Position numbers and translations under genes: made by a program
Shown here: one piece after another, positions 27,745-36,265 of the stretch
How the letters are laid out: each line of letters begins with the position of its first letter
Position numbering within the stretch: the stretch's first letter is position 1
The notes under the pieces: model-generated
Database searches by the model: none
Told to the model about the DNA's origin: nothing
What the model saw: the letters and a program-made list of their open reading frames with translations, nothing else
Assembly: GCA_902492895.1 (NCBI GenBank)
Contig: CABUNG010000006.1
Location: 1-64,000, forward strand
Direction: 5' to 3'
Source: an uncultured Oscillospiraceae bacterium
Lineage (GTDB): Bacteria > Bacillota > Clostridia > Oscillospirales > Acutalibacteraceae
DNA length: 64,000 bases

Positions 27745-28679
27745 CTCGCCGATGGAACCGGAACCGTGCGCAGCACGGCGTCGATCACGGATTCGGGGGT
27801 CTGACGGTTCATACCGGCCCTAGTGCGCATGACCAGCCGGTGGCAGAGCACGGGGAAAGCCATGCGCTGCACGTCATCCGGCAGGACATACCGCCGTCCT
27901 TCGAGCAGGGCGGCGCCCTTCGCTGCCTGCATGAGGGCGATGGAGCCGCGGGGGCTGACTCCCAGCAGCACGTCGTTGAGGGCGCGCGTCGCCTCCACGA
28001 TCGACACGATGTAATCGAGCACCGGCGGCGCGCAGAGGATATCGTCGAGCGCTTTCTGCATATCCAGGACGTCCGCAGCCGACGCCACGGCCTGCAGCTT
28101 GACGGCATTCTGACGCGTACGGTGGCTGTTCAGGATATCGAGCTCTTCCCCGTGGGTGGGATACCCCATCGAAATCCGCATGAAAAAGCGGTCCAGCTGC
28201 GCCTCTGGCAGCGGATATGTCCCTGCCATCTCAACCGGATTCTGGGTTGCGAGCACCATGAAAGGGGCGGGTGCGGGATAAGTTTTGCCGTCGATGGTCA
28301 CCTGGTTTTCCTGCATCACTTCCAGGAGGGCCGACTGGGTTTTCGGGCTGGTCCGGTTGATCTCATCGGCCAGCACGATCTGGTTCATGATGCTGCCGAG
28401 GTGCAGTTCCTGCTCCCCGGTTTTGAGGTTGAACATGGTGAAACCGGTGATATCGGACGGCAGGACGTCGGGCGTGAACTGGATCCGGCGGAACGAGCAG
28501 CCAAGCGAGGCCGCCAGAGCGGACACCAGCGTGGTCTTGCCCAGCCCGGGCATGTCCTCGATCAGCACATGTCCGGAGCAGAGCAGCGATATCAGCAGAT
28601 GATCGATCACGCGGTCTTTGCCGATGATCACCTGCTGGATGTTCTGGCGAATGGCGTCGAGCAGGGGTTTACAGTCCAT
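27741..28679 (-). CDS. MoxR-family AAA+ ATPase
   Basis: A 312-residue AAA+ ATPase with Walker A in DMPGLGKTTL, Walker B in IVLADEINRTSPK, sensor 1 in MVLATQNPVE and the arginine-rich lid after LPEAQLDRFFMRI. The second of two close ATGs (28679) is preferred because GGAGG sits 8 bases before it. The long upstream open frame overlaps cobU and is a shadow. Likely chaperone for the DUF58/transglutaminase pair. Confidence 0.93.
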   Translation of the reverse strand: MDCKPLLDAIRQNIQQVIIGKDRVIDHLLISLLCSGHVLIEDMPGLGKTTLVSALAASLGCSFRRIQFTPDVLPSDITGFTMFNLKTGEQELHLGSIMNQIVLADEINRTSPKTQSALLEVMQENQVTIDGKTYPAPAPFMVLATQNPVEMAGTYPLPEAQLDRFFMRISMGYPTHGEELDILNSHRTRQNAVKLQAVASAADVLDMQKALDDILCAPPVLDYIVSIVEATRALNDVLLGVSPRGSIALMQAAKGAALLEGRRYVLPDDVQRMAFPVLCHRLVMRTRAGMNRQTPESVIDAVLRTVPVPSAR

Positions 28680-28723
28680 GTTCATATCCTCCGTTATTTT
28701 ATTTTCACATCCGGGCACCCGCC

Positions 28724-29269
28724 CTATTTCAGCCGCAGGGGCAGGCCGCAGGACATCAGAAACACTTCGTCGCTCCGGGCGGCCAGCCGCTGATTGATCC
28801 GGCCCAGAATATCCGCGAAGACCCGGCCCATCCGGTATGGAGCGATCAGGCCGAGCCCCACTTCGTTGGTCACGATCACCGCCCGCCGCCCCTGCCGGAC
28901 GAGCGTGTCCGTCAGAAGGTCGCATTCGGCTGTGATCATCCGTTCGATTTCCTCCACCCGTTCCTGCGGAAGACCGTCGTAATCCGGTTCGGCGTCGAGC
29001 ATCAGATTGGTGACCATATTGGATACACAGTCCAGCAGCACCGCCCCATCCGGATGGTCGAGAAGCACCCGGTCGAGCCGGGCGCTCGCCTCGGCGGTCG
29101 TCCAATGGGTGGGACGGGAAGCCTGATGCAGCGCGATGCGGCGTTCCATTTCGTCATCCAGGCAGCGGGCGGTCGCGATGTAGAGCACCGCCCTTTCTCC
29201 TTCCAGCAGCCGCTGGGCCTGCGCGCTTTTGCCGCTGCGCACGCCTCCGGTCAGCAGGGTGATGGCCAT
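28724..29269 (-). CDS. cobU: Adenosylcobinamide kinase / GTP:cobinamide-phosphate guanylyltransferase
   Basis: Bifunctional enzyme of late cobalamin assembly or salvage. The 181-residue length is typical. Walker A is GGVRSGKSAQAQ at residues ~7-18, and later family motifs include VLLDCVSNM and VTNEVGLGLIAPY. The start at 29269 follows GAGGGAG. No other cobalamin gene is in the window, so it may serve corrinoid salvage. It is the first gene of a likely operon with moxR, DUF58, transglutaminase and nadE genes. Confidence 0.93.
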   Translation of the reverse strand: MAITLLTGGVRSGKSAQAQRLLEGERAVLYIATARCLDDEMERRIALHQASRPTHWTTAEASARLDRVLLDHPDGAVLLDCVSNMVTNLMLDAEPDYDGLPQERVEEIERMITAECDLLTDTLVRQGRRAVIVTNEVGLGLIAPYRMGRVFADILGRINQRLAARSDEVFLMSCGLPLRLK

Positions 29270-29353
29270 AAGCTCCCTCTCTCTTAGGGAGAATCCCCGC
29301 CGGGATACAGCGGCCGTGCCCGGGATTCCCCATTCTAGATTCATTTAGGATTT

Positions 29354-29382
29354 ATTATACCGTTTGTCCCTCTAAAAGTCCA
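29354..29382 (-). promoter_or_regulatory. Promoter of the cobU operon
   Basis: On the minus strand TGGACT (29377-29382), a 17-base spacer and TATAAT (29354-29359), about 85 bases upstream of the cobU start. Confidence 0.65.
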
Positions 29383-29437
29383 CCTTCCAGGGCAAAAGAA
29401 TTGGTTACAAAATTGTATACTTCTTCGACAAAAAATG

Positions 29438-29446
29438 TGCTATACT
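29438..29446 (+). promoter_or_regulatory. Extended -10 promoter of the DUF2461 gene
   Basis: TGCTATACT, with -10 at 29441-29446 and an extended TG. No good -35 is present. It lies 68 bases before the ATG and is divergent from the cobU promoter. Confidence 0.5.
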
Positions 29447-29513
29447 GAAAGCGTGTCCGGCCGGATGGCAGACAATATTCTCACAGGAATTCAAATGACC
29501 GGGAGGATTATCC

Positions 29514-30269
29514 ATGTCCAATTTTCAGGGCATTTCGCTCGACGGGATGTTTTTGCTGGCTGAAAACCGCTTTCGCGACAGCAAGAGCTTTTATGAGGAA
29601 CATAAACCGCAGATCAAGAAACTGGTGCTCGATCCGCTCCGGGATCTCGCGGAAGACCTCGCCGGCCCCATGCTGGCGGTCGATTCCCGGATCATCACCG
29701 ATCCGAACCGGAACGGCTGCATCAGCCGCATCCGGCGGGACAACCGCTATACCCACGACAAATCCATGTACCGGGAAAACGTCTGGGTGGGCTTCATGCG
29801 GGATAAAAAGGCCTTTGTATGCGCCCCCGGCTTTTTTGCCGACATGTCGGCGAAGGGCAGCACCTACGGTATGGGCTTTTATTATGCGACGCCCCGGCTG
29901 ATGCAGACCGTCCGCAGGATGATCGACGAAAGGCCAGGCCCCTGGACCAAGGCGCTCCGCCAGGCGGAGGCCGCGGGTTTTGCTCCGTACGGCGACCGCT
30001 ACGCACGGCCGAAAAAAGAAGGGCTGTCCCCGCTGCTGGACGGCGTCTACAACCGCAAGACCGTGGGGATGGAACGGTTCGATCCGGATCCCGCCTTTTT
30101 CGGCAGCGCCGCCCTGGTGGAATCCCTGCAGCAGGCGTTTACCGCGCTGATCCCTCTCTATCGCCTCCTCATCGCCGCCGTGGAACGGGATGTCGAGCAA
30201 GGCATCGGCTGCGCCGATGCCTCTGCAAATACGCCTGCGGCGTATGTTGCGGGTGATTCTGCTTTTTGA
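29514..30269 (+). CDS. DUF2461 family protein with repeat-derived C-terminus
   Basis: A 251-residue cytoplasmic protein of the DUF2461/TIGR02453 family, whose function is unknown. Family features include the early FRDSKSFYEEHK segment, the central RDNRYTHDKSMYREN and a conserved GFYYATP region. GGGAGG precedes the ATG. The last ~22 residues (from about GIGCADASAN to GDSAF) are encoded by the first copy of the 69-bp tandem repeat, so the natural C-terminus was probably extended or replaced when the array formed. Confidence 0.88.
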   Translation: MSNFQGISLDGMFLLAENRFRDSKSFYEEHKPQIKKLVLDPLRDLAEDLAGPMLAVDSRIITDPNRNGCISRIRRDNRYTHDKSMYRENVWVGFMRDKKAFVCAPGFFADMSAKGSTYGMGFYYATPRLMQTVRRMIDERPGPWTKALRQAEAAGFAPYGDRYARPKKEGLSPLLDGVYNRKTVGMERFDPDPAFFGSAALVESLQQAFTALIPLYRLLIAAVERDVEQGIGCADASANTPAAYVAGDSAF

Positions 30270-30408
30270 AGAAACGGCTGCGCCGATGCCTCTGCAAATA
30301 CGCCTGCGGCGTATGTTGCGGGTGATTCTGCTTTTTGAAGAAACGGCTGCGCCGATGCCTCTGCAAATACGCCTGCGGCGTATGTTGCGGGTGATTCTGC
30401 TTTTTGAG
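30207..30408. repeat. Three tandem copies of a 69-bp repeat
   Basis: Copies begin at 30207, 30276 and 30345 with exact 69-base spacing and near-identical sequence; the third ends at about 30408. Each unit has a 7-bp hairpin ATACGCC-TGC-GGCGTAT. The array begins inside the DUF2461 gene and ends about 20 bases before the thrS leader promoter. The unit length is a multiple of three, so long frames on both strands cross it without being genes. Confidence 0.92.
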
Positions 30409-30429
30409 GCGTCCGCCGGACCGCCCCTC

Positions 30430-30455
30430 TTGACAAGCGGCGGCGGCGGTGGTAT
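30430..30455 (+). promoter_or_regulatory. Promoter of the thrS T-box leader
   Basis: TTGACA at 30430-30435 and an extended -10 TGGTATTCT (-10 hexamer at 30450-30455). The spacer is only 14 bases, so the extended -10 probably carries the activity. Confidence 0.5.
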
Positions 30456-30459
30456 TCTG

Positions 30460-30708
30460 TGGATACAGCGTTGACGGGGAAGCCTTCCCGCCGTCCTTCC
30501 AGAGAGCACCGCCCCGGCTGCAAGCGGTGCAGGACGACGCGAAACCGCCACCACCCCTGAGCGCCGCCGGAGCCGGTTTTGCCCGGTTAAGGTGGGACGG
30601 GCGGCTCCGTTATCGGCCGGATTTGAGCGCGGCTCCGGCCGCGGAAAAAGGGTGGAACCGCGTGGTTTTTTGACCTCGCCCCTTCACAGGGGGCGGGGTT
30701 TTGTGTTT
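30460..30708 (+). promoter_or_regulatory. T-box riboswitch of thrS
   Basis: The leader contains the T-box core AGGGTGGAACCGCG at 30649-30662, which pairs with the uncharged tRNA acceptor end. Upstream is a CCGTTATC element typical of the stem II region (30607-30614). A terminator stem (30673-30682 with 30690-30699) with a T-run follows. Stem I can be folded with a kink-turn-like TTGA/TGAG pair above a GCG/CGC base; the specifier is then ACC at 30550-30552 followed by A, a threonine codon matching the downstream gene. A second ACC at 30544-30546 is the alternative specifier. Confidence 0.88.
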
Positions 30709-30752
30709 TTCGCTCCCAAAACGTGTTTCAATATCGAAAAGGAGTGGTTCCC

Positions 30753-32657
30753 ATGCTGAACATTACATGTAAAGGCGGCGACGTCCGCCAGGTGGCCGAA
30801 AACACCACGGCGGAGGCGCTCTGCCGCGACATTTCGATGGGCCTCTACCGGGCGGCCTGCGCCGTGCGGATCGACGGAACGGTCTGCGATCTGCGCACCC
30901 CTCTGACGAAGGACTGCGCGGTGGAATTTCTCACCTTTGAGGACGAGGACGGCCGGAAAGCGTTCCGCCATACTGCCTCTCACATCCTGGCCCAGGCCGT
31001 GCTCCACCTCTTCCCCGAGGTCAAGTTCGCCATCGGCCCGGCCATCGACAACGGCTTCTATTACGACTTCGATAAGGAAGAAACCTTCTCCGCCGACGAT
31101 CTCGAAAAAATCGAGGCCGAGATGGTCCGGATCGCCAAGGAGGCCCTGCCCATCGAACGGTTCGAGCTGCCCATCGAGGAAGCCCGCACCCTCATGGCCG
31201 ACCAGCCCTACAAGCTCGAACTGATGGAAGAGCACGCGGACAAGGGAGAAGCCATCTCCTTCTACCGCCAGGGCGATTTCACCGATCTGTGCGCCGGTCC
31301 CCATCTGATGACCACCGCGCCCGTCAAGGCCGTCAAGCTGACCGCCTGCACCGGTGCCTACTGGCGGGGCAGCGAGAAAAACAAGATGCTGTCCCGCATC
31401 TACGGCACGGCCTTCCCCAAAAAGGCGGAGCTGGACGCTTATCTCGAGCAGATCGAGGAGGCGAAGAAACGGGACCACCGCCGGCTGGGCCGCGAACTCG
31501 GCCTCTTCACCATTATGGACGAGGGGCCCGGTTTCCCCTTCTTCCTGCCTAAGGGCATGCTGCTCAAAAACCGGCTGATCGACTACTGGCGGGAGGTGCA
31601 TACCCGCGCCGGATACCAGGAAATCTCCTCCCCCATCATCCTCAGCCGCACCCTGTGGGAGCGGTCGGGGCATTGGGATCACTATAAGAACAACATGTAC
31701 ACGACCGTCATCGACGATGAGGATTTCGCCATCAAGCCCATGAACTGCCCGGGCGGCATCCTTGTGTACCAGTCCGAGATGCGCTCCTACCGCGACCTGC
31801 CCCTGCGGATCGGGGAGCTCGGCATCGTCCACCGCCACGAACTGTCGGGTGCCCTCCACGGCCTGATGCGGGTGCGCTGCTTCACCCAGGACGATGCGCA
31901 CATCTTTATGACCAAAGAGCAGATCAAGGACGAGATCAAGGGGGTCGTCGCCCTGATCGACGAGGTGTATTCCCTCTTCGGGTTCAAATACCATGTCGAG
32001 CTCTCCACCCGGCCAGAGGACAGCATGGGCAGCGCGGAGGACTGGGACGACGCCACGGCTGCCCTGCGGGCCGCCCTCGACGAGATCGGCCTCGATTACA
32101 AGATCAACGAGGGCGACGGCGCCTTCTACGGCCCGAAAATCGATTTCCACCTCGAGGATTCCATCGGCCGCACCTGGCAGTGCGGGACCATCCAGCTCGA
32201 TTTCCAGCTGCCCGAGCGGTTTGAACTCGAGTACACAGGTGCGGACGGCGCCAAGCACCGCCCGGTCATGATCCATCGGGTGGTATTCGGCAGCATCGAG
32301 CGGTTCATCGGTATCCTGATCGAGCATTTCGCGGGCGTGTTCCCGCTCTGGCTGGCGCCTGAGCAGGTGCGGGTGCTGCCCCTCTCCGAGCGGCTCCAGG
32401 ACAAGGCGGGCGAGCTGACCGAACGGCTGAAGGCCGCGGGTCTGCGGGCCACCCTCGACACCCGCAACGAGAAAATCGGGTACAAGATCCGGGAGGCTCA
32501 GATGCAGAAGATCCCCTATATGCTGGTCATCGGGGACCGGGAGGCGGAATCCGGCATGGTGTCGGTCCGCTCCCACAAAGAGGGCGACCTCGGCACCATG
32601 ACCGAGGCGGAGTTCCTCGAGAAGGTACAGAAGGAAGTGGCCGACAAGGCCCGGTAA
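30753..32657 (+). CDS. thrS: Threonyl-tRNA synthetase
   Basis: Charges tRNA-Thr. The 634-residue product has an N-terminal TGS domain (~1-60), an editing domain with HTASH and CAGPH, and a class II catalytic core with MNCPGG, HELSGALHGLMRVR (motif 2) and FTQDDAHIF. The anticodon-binding domain follows motif 3, near WLAPEQVRVLPLS. The start at 30753 has AAGGAG 8 bases upstream. Editing and zinc-ligand residues look intact. Expression is controlled by the T-box leader directly upstream. Confidence 0.97.
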   Translation: MLNITCKGGDVRQVAENTTAEALCRDISMGLYRAACAVRIDGTVCDLRTPLTKDCAVEFLTFEDEDGRKAFRHTASHILAQAVLHLFPEVKFAIGPAIDNGFYYDFDKEETFSADDLEKIEAEMVRIAKEALPIERFELPIEEARTLMADQPYKLELMEEHADKGEAISFYRQGDFTDLCAGPHLMTTAPVKAVKLTACTGAYWRGSEKNKMLSRIYGTAFPKKAELDAYLEQIEEAKKRDHRRLGRELGLFTIMDEGPGFPFFLPKGMLLKNRLIDYWREVHTRAGYQEISSPIILSRTLWERSGHWDHYKNNMYTTVIDDEDFAIKPMNCPGGILVYQSEMRSYRDLPLRIGELGIVHRHELSGALHGLMRVRCFTQDDAHIFMTKEQIKDEIKGVVALIDEVYSLFGFKYHVELSTRPEDSMGSAEDWDDATAALRAALDEIGLDYKINEGDGAFYGPKIDFHLEDSIGRTWQCGTIQLDFQLPERFELEYTGADGAKHRPVMIHRVVFGSIERFIGILIEHFAGVFPLWLAPEQVRVLPLSERLQDKAGELTERLKAAGLRATLDTRNEKIGYKIREAQMQKIPYMLVIGDREAESGMVSVRSHKEGDLGTMTEAEFLEKVQKEVADKAR

Positions 32658-32663
32658 ATAAGG

Positions 32664-32709
32664 AAACCCCCCGCCCCCGGAGCCGAATGGTTCCGGGGGC
32701 GGGGGTTTT
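32664..32709 (+). terminator. Terminator of thrS
   Basis: A strong GC stem of about 17 bp with one bulged C (32664-32681 with 32692-32709) ending in TTTT, just after the stop. Confidence 0.9.
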
Positions 32710-32834
32710 ATGTTTCAGTTTACGCACGCGCTCCATCTGCAAGGGGGTGCTAAAGACGCACGCATGTGCCTTTACGCGGCCATGAGTGTACAAAAAAATC
32801 ACAGTTTGATTAGATGGGTTTGGCCTGCGGGCCA

Positions 32835-32996
32835 CCTTCTTTTGGCCTGAGCCCCAAAAGAAGGCAAAAGCGCTCTTTTAATTTGCCTGTTTTCTTCTGA
32901 TGAAAACAGGCGGCAACGTTATCGGCCCAAATAAACCATACAAATATGAGGGAGACCTGTAATTCCACACATCCCGGGCATTTGCGTCGCAAATGC
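32835..32996. repeat. Cluster of perfect hairpins in the gap 32710-33073
   Basis: Three inverted repeats: 11-bp arms CCTTCTTTTGG (32835-32845 with 32854-32864), 10-bp arms GCCTGTTTTC (32885-32894 with 32902-32911), and an 8-bp stem with 3-base loop GCATTTGC-GTC-GCAAATGC (32978-32996). The last resembles the hairpins inside the three tandem arrays. No gene is seen in this ~415-base stretch. Confidence 0.65.
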
Positions 32997-33073
32997 GGGG
33001 GGCCGGTGCAAACAACGTACGTACGACCGGCCCGGTCCCCCTATCTCCTAGGGATGGACGGTTCGTATGGGCG

Positions 33074-33262
33074 CTACCGGCCCTCTTCCCCGTCCCGCTC
33101 AAGGGTTTCCCGGATCGCGCGGACAATGAAAGCGTTGAGGCTCTCGCCGCGCTCGTTCGCGTGGGCCTTCAGCCGCTCCTTCTCGCCTTTTTTCACCACC
33201 AGATTGATGCGGTCGCAGTTTTCCGACTGCCACTTGTTTTTATATGCCGCTCTTCCCGCCAT
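33074..33262 (-). CDS. Small ribbon-helix-helix-like DNA-binding protein
   Basis: A 62-residue basic protein. The pattern RINLVVKKGEKERLKAHA then GESLNAFIVRAIRETL matches the strand-helix-helix of Arc/CopG-type repressors. AGGAGGG sits at good distance before the ATG. Two near-palindromes, ATCTTGCGCATGAT, lie 30 and 67 bases upstream and are probable autoregulatory operators. No toxin partner is adjacent on the same strand. Confidence 0.78.
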   Translation of the reverse strand: MAGRAAYKNKWQSENCDRINLVVKKGEKERLKAHANERGESLNAFIVRAIRETLERDGEEGR

Positions 33263-33291
33263 ATAAACCCTCCTAACAATTTACACAATTC

Positions 33292-33342
33292 ATCTTGCGC
33301 ATGATCGCACAAAGTGCCAGTTGCTTTTATCTTGCGCATGAT
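33292..33342. promoter_or_regulatory. Two copies of a 14-bp near-palindromic operator candidate
   Basis: ATCTTGCGCATGAT occurs at 33292-33305 and 33329-33342, 37 bases apart. Each is an inverted repeat around TGCGCA with one symmetric mismatch pair. They lie just upstream of the RHH gene. Confidence 0.6.
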
Positions 33343-33356
33343 ATATACTATCCTTG

Positions 33357-33442
33357 CAGGGAAAGGGCACGGTCAACCCCGGACAGCTGTGCGTTGCACA
33401 TGCCGTCGGGCGTATCACCTCATCCGACGTGCCCTTTCCCTG
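33357..33442. other. 86-base element closed by a 15-bp perfect inverted repeat
   Basis: CAGGGAAAGGGCACG at 33357-33371 is the exact complement of 33428-33442. The 56 bases between can form a TGTGC-GTT-GCACA hairpin and a GTCGG/CCGAC stem, giving a three-way-junction-like fold. It is either a structured RNA or a very small inverted-repeat element. I could not match it to a known riboswitch or ribozyme. Confidence 0.55.
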
Positions 33443-33499
33443 TCTTTCCAATCCGTTTTAGTATACACCCAACCCTCATTCTTGTAAAGGAGCGCCGTT

Positions 33500-33790
33500 A
33501 TGCCGTCATCGTTTCGCGCCTGCTGGAAACAAGCCATAGTCGGGTCCATCGACGCCTCGTACAGGCAAAACCGGGACGAAAACGAGGCATACCGCGGCCT
33601 CGCGGCCCGTCAGGCAGCGCTCTTCAAGGAAATTCAGGATAAGCTCGGCAAGGATGCGCGGCTGCTGAACCGCCTCGAGGAGACCGCCAGTGAAAAAGCC
33701 GTCTACGAAGAGGAATGGAACTACCGGCAGGGCTTTGCCGACTGCCTCGACCTGCTCCGCTGGGCGGGCGTGTTTCCCCCCGAACTGTAA
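33500..33790 (+). CDS. Small protein of unknown function
   Basis: A 96-residue, charged, probably all-helical protein with Glu/Lys-rich segments and an aromatic C-terminal patch (GFADCLDLLRWAGVF). AAAGGAG lies 8 bases before the ATG and a terminator follows, which supports a real gene. The layout resembles short helical proteins common in Firmicutes prophages, but I cannot assign a family. Confidence 0.7.
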   Translation: MPSSFRACWKQAIVGSIDASYRQNRDENEAYRGLAARQAALFKEIQDKLGKDARLLNRLEETASEKAVYEEEWNYRQGFADCLDLLRWAGVFPPEL

Positions 33791-33820
33791 AATCCCCCTG
33801 GGAATTGTCCCAGGGGGATT
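33791..33820. terminator. Bidirectional terminator between the 96-residue gene and spoIIE
   Basis: A perfect 13-bp stem (33791-33803 with 33808-33820) and a 4-base loop between two convergent stops. Confidence 0.8.
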
Positions 33821-33823
33821 CCT

Positions 33824-36214
33824 TTATTTAGCCTTGCTGACGAGCAGGGCAACGACGGTGATGTCGTCCTCCCGCTGATGCTTCTGTTTTTGGCGGGCCG
33901 TGTACGCGATCGACTCCGCCAGATCCTTGACGCCGCCTTTGCTCAGATCGAAGTCCCGCAGCGCCTCCTCCACCCAGCCGACGCCCGCGCTCACCACGCC
34001 GTCGCTCCCGAGCAGGAGAATGTCGCCGTCCACCAGCGTATCAGTGCTCTTTTCAAACGCGATATCCCGCAGGATCCCGACCGGCAGAGAGGACCGCTCC
34101 ATCCGGGAGACGATGCCCTTGCTGCGCAGCAGGGAGACCGACGCCCCGGCCTTGAGGCTTTCGAGATGGCCAGTAAAGAGGTTGACGGACGCGATGTCCA
34201 GGGTGGCGAGGCTCTCATCCCCCGACTTGACCATCAGCGCCGCATTGACCATCCGCAGTACGCTGTCCGGGCCGAAACCCGCCTGCAGCAGATGGGACGT
34301 CAGCCCCGCCGCCATGGCGCCGTCCACGGCCGCCCGGCCGCCGCTGCCCATACCGTCGCTGAGGACCGCGACCAGCCGCCCGCTGCTGTCCTGGAAGCTC
34401 TCGAAGGCGTCGCCGCAGAGCTTTTCCCCCGTACAGCTGAGCTGGGCACTCCCCACTGTCACCCGGTAGAGCGGCTGTTCGGTCAGGCTGATCCGGATGA
34501 CGTCGCCCACCCGGGCCACCACCGGATGGTCGAATTCCCGGCCGCAGGCCTCTCCGATCTCGGTGCGCCATTTTTTTTCGTGTACCCGGCTGCCCTTGTC
34601 GGAGGCGAGGATGTCCACCGTCATCCGGCCCTCCCGTCCGACCGAGCACACCACGTCCTGAACCGACAGCCCATGGGCCACGCAGATGTCCGCGACGCGG
34701 GAAGCGGCGTCGGTATCCAGCCGGTCCTCGAGCGCGAAATCCGACGCCAGCTCATCGAGCATGTCCGACATGCTGCTGAACTGGTCGGTGACCACCGACC
34801 GGATTTCGGACAGTCTCCGCCAGGCGCCTTCCCGCACCAGATGCTCGCGGTATCCGCCATTTACCAATCGAACGACGTCGTCGATGCGGCTGCAGTGGCG
34901 GGACAGATGCCCTTTTACATCGGACGGGGCCACGTGGCCCTTTTCCCGCAGCAGGGGGCTCATATCGTTGAAGGAACTCATGGTATCGGCGTAATGCTGC
35001 TCCCAGCAGAACATCCGCATCCCGCACACCCGGCAGGCTTCGTCGGAGACGTTGCGATAAACGCTGCCGAGATCGGGTGCCGAAAGGCCGGCGAGCTTTT
35101 TGGACACGCCGTCCACCGTCCCGGCCACCTCCTGCATGGCCTTGGCGGCGAATTCCATCCGCATCACAACCGAATGCCGCAGACCATCCACGGCTGGGAC
35201 GTCCCGCACGTGGCTGATGAGGCCGCCGAGCTTTTTATCCAGGACCGGGGGCAGGACGACATAGAGAATGCTCGCCGCCGCGACCTCGTAAAAACCCACG
35301 ACCACCTCGAGCCCGGGATTGGCGCTCAGATTGACCACCATGTTCACCGCGACAAAGGAGGCCGCGGCCGCCAACTTGCCGAAACGGGAGAAAAGCCCCG
35401 CCAGCAGGCCGCCGAGCGCAAAGGCCGGGGCCAAAAACATCTGATCCGGGGCTGCAAGCGCCATGGCGGTGCCCAGCACGATGCCCGCGATGCTGCCCCC
35501 CTGTTCCTTACCGCAGCGGGCAAAGACCAGAATAACCAGGATGGAAAAGATCCGGCCGGGGGAAATGCCGCTGAACTGGACGGTGGACAGCGCCATGAGC
35601 ACCACCGCCGCCACCGCCACCATGCTCGCCTGCTCCTGCGCGGTCAGCGGCTCGCTCTGCGGCTGATGAGTGATGCGGAAGGTGGTCGATACGAAATACG
35701 CGAAGCCGCCCGCGAGCAGGCTTTCCCCCGCGACCGTCAGAAAGTCGAGGAAGGTCGGTTTGCCCATCAGGGTCATGGCGATGCCGGTCATCCCGGTGGC
35801 GAGAAACGCCGCGACCGGGGCGAACAGGGTGGATTTCGTCACCTTTTTCAGACCGTTCAGGGACCAGCGGATGCCGGCCACCGCCGCCACCGCCGCCAGA
35901 TACCGCAAGGGCGACGCCGCTCCCTCCGGCAGCAGATACCCCATACCGGTCGCCAGATACACCACCACGCTGCCGGGACCCGATACCGCCGCCGCAGCGC
36001 CCACGCCGAACGGCGCCAGACTGCCGTACACCGTCGCCCGCGGAACGATCAGGGCCACGATCCCCCACAGCGCCATGAGCAGCACCTGCCGGAGCAGGCT
36101 CTCCTCTCCGGACGCGCTCCGCGATACCGCCACGGCGCTGCTGTTGCTTTTTTCTTTCAACGTCCTCACCACCACATTCTCTGGTAATCGCCGCCGGATG
36201 CCTCCGCGTTTCAT
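33824..36214 (-). CDS. spoIIE: Stage II sporulation protein E
   Basis: Membrane phosphatase that dephosphorylates SpoIIAA and so activates sigma-F in the forespore. The ~796-residue chain has about ten membrane helices up to residue ~310, a central region to ~590, and a C-terminal PP2C domain with the metal motif LSDGMGSG and LLLGSDGVVSAG. The start at 36214 puts the basic N-terminus MKRGGIRRRLPEN first but has a weak ribosome site; a GTG/TTG about 15 codons inside cannot be excluded. A Spo0A-type promoter lies just upstream. Confidence 0.94.
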   Translation of the reverse strand: MKRGGIRRRLPENVVVRTLKEKSNSSAVAVSRSASGEESLLRQVLLMALWGIVALIVPRATVYGSLAPFGVGAAAAVSGPGSVVVYLATGMGYLLPEGAASPLRYLAAVAAVAGIRWSLNGLKKVTKSTLFAPVAAFLATGMTGIAMTLMGKPTFLDFLTVAGESLLAGGFAYFVSTTFRITHQPQSEPLTAQEQASMVAVAAVVLMALSTVQFSGISPGRIFSILVILVFARCGKEQGGSIAGIVLGTAMALAAPDQMFLAPAFALGGLLAGLFSRFGKLAAAASFVAVNMVVNLSANPGLEVVVGFYEVAAASILYVVLPPVLDKKLGGLISHVRDVPAVDGLRHSVVMRMEFAAKAMQEVAGTVDGVSKKLAGLSAPDLGSVYRNVSDEACRVCGMRMFCWEQHYADTMSSFNDMSPLLREKGHVAPSDVKGHLSRHCSRIDDVVRLVNGGYREHLVREGAWRRLSEIRSVVTDQFSSMSDMLDELASDFALEDRLDTDAASRVADICVAHGLSVQDVVCSVGREGRMTVDILASDKGSRVHEKKWRTEIGEACGREFDHPVVARVGDVIRISLTEQPLYRVTVGSAQLSCTGEKLCGDAFESFQDSSGRLVAVLSDGMGSGGRAAVDGAMAAGLTSHLLQAGFGPDSVLRMVNAALMVKSGDESLATLDIASVNLFTGHLESLKAGASVSLLRSKGIVSRMERSSLPVGILRDIAFEKSTDTLVDGDILLLGSDGVVSAGVGWVEEALRDFDLSKGGVKDLAESIAYTARQKQKHQREDDITVVALLVSKAK

Positions 36215-36265
36215 GGAGCTGCCGCTTATGTACGATGCATCCGGTGGCCGTTTCCGTTCTTTTCC

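Noticed and set aside
29270..29344. Upstream 25-codon extension of cobU
   Set aside because: The shorter start gives the Walker A motif at the usual position and has a ribosome site; the extension covers promoter-proximal sequence.
30684..32576. 630-codon minus-strand frame opposite thrS
   Set aside because: Exact shadow of an unmistakable ThrRS gene; no motif or start signal.
33878..36187. 769-codon plus-strand frame opposite spoIIE
   Set aside because: Shadow of spoIIE with low-complexity His/Arg/Gln content.
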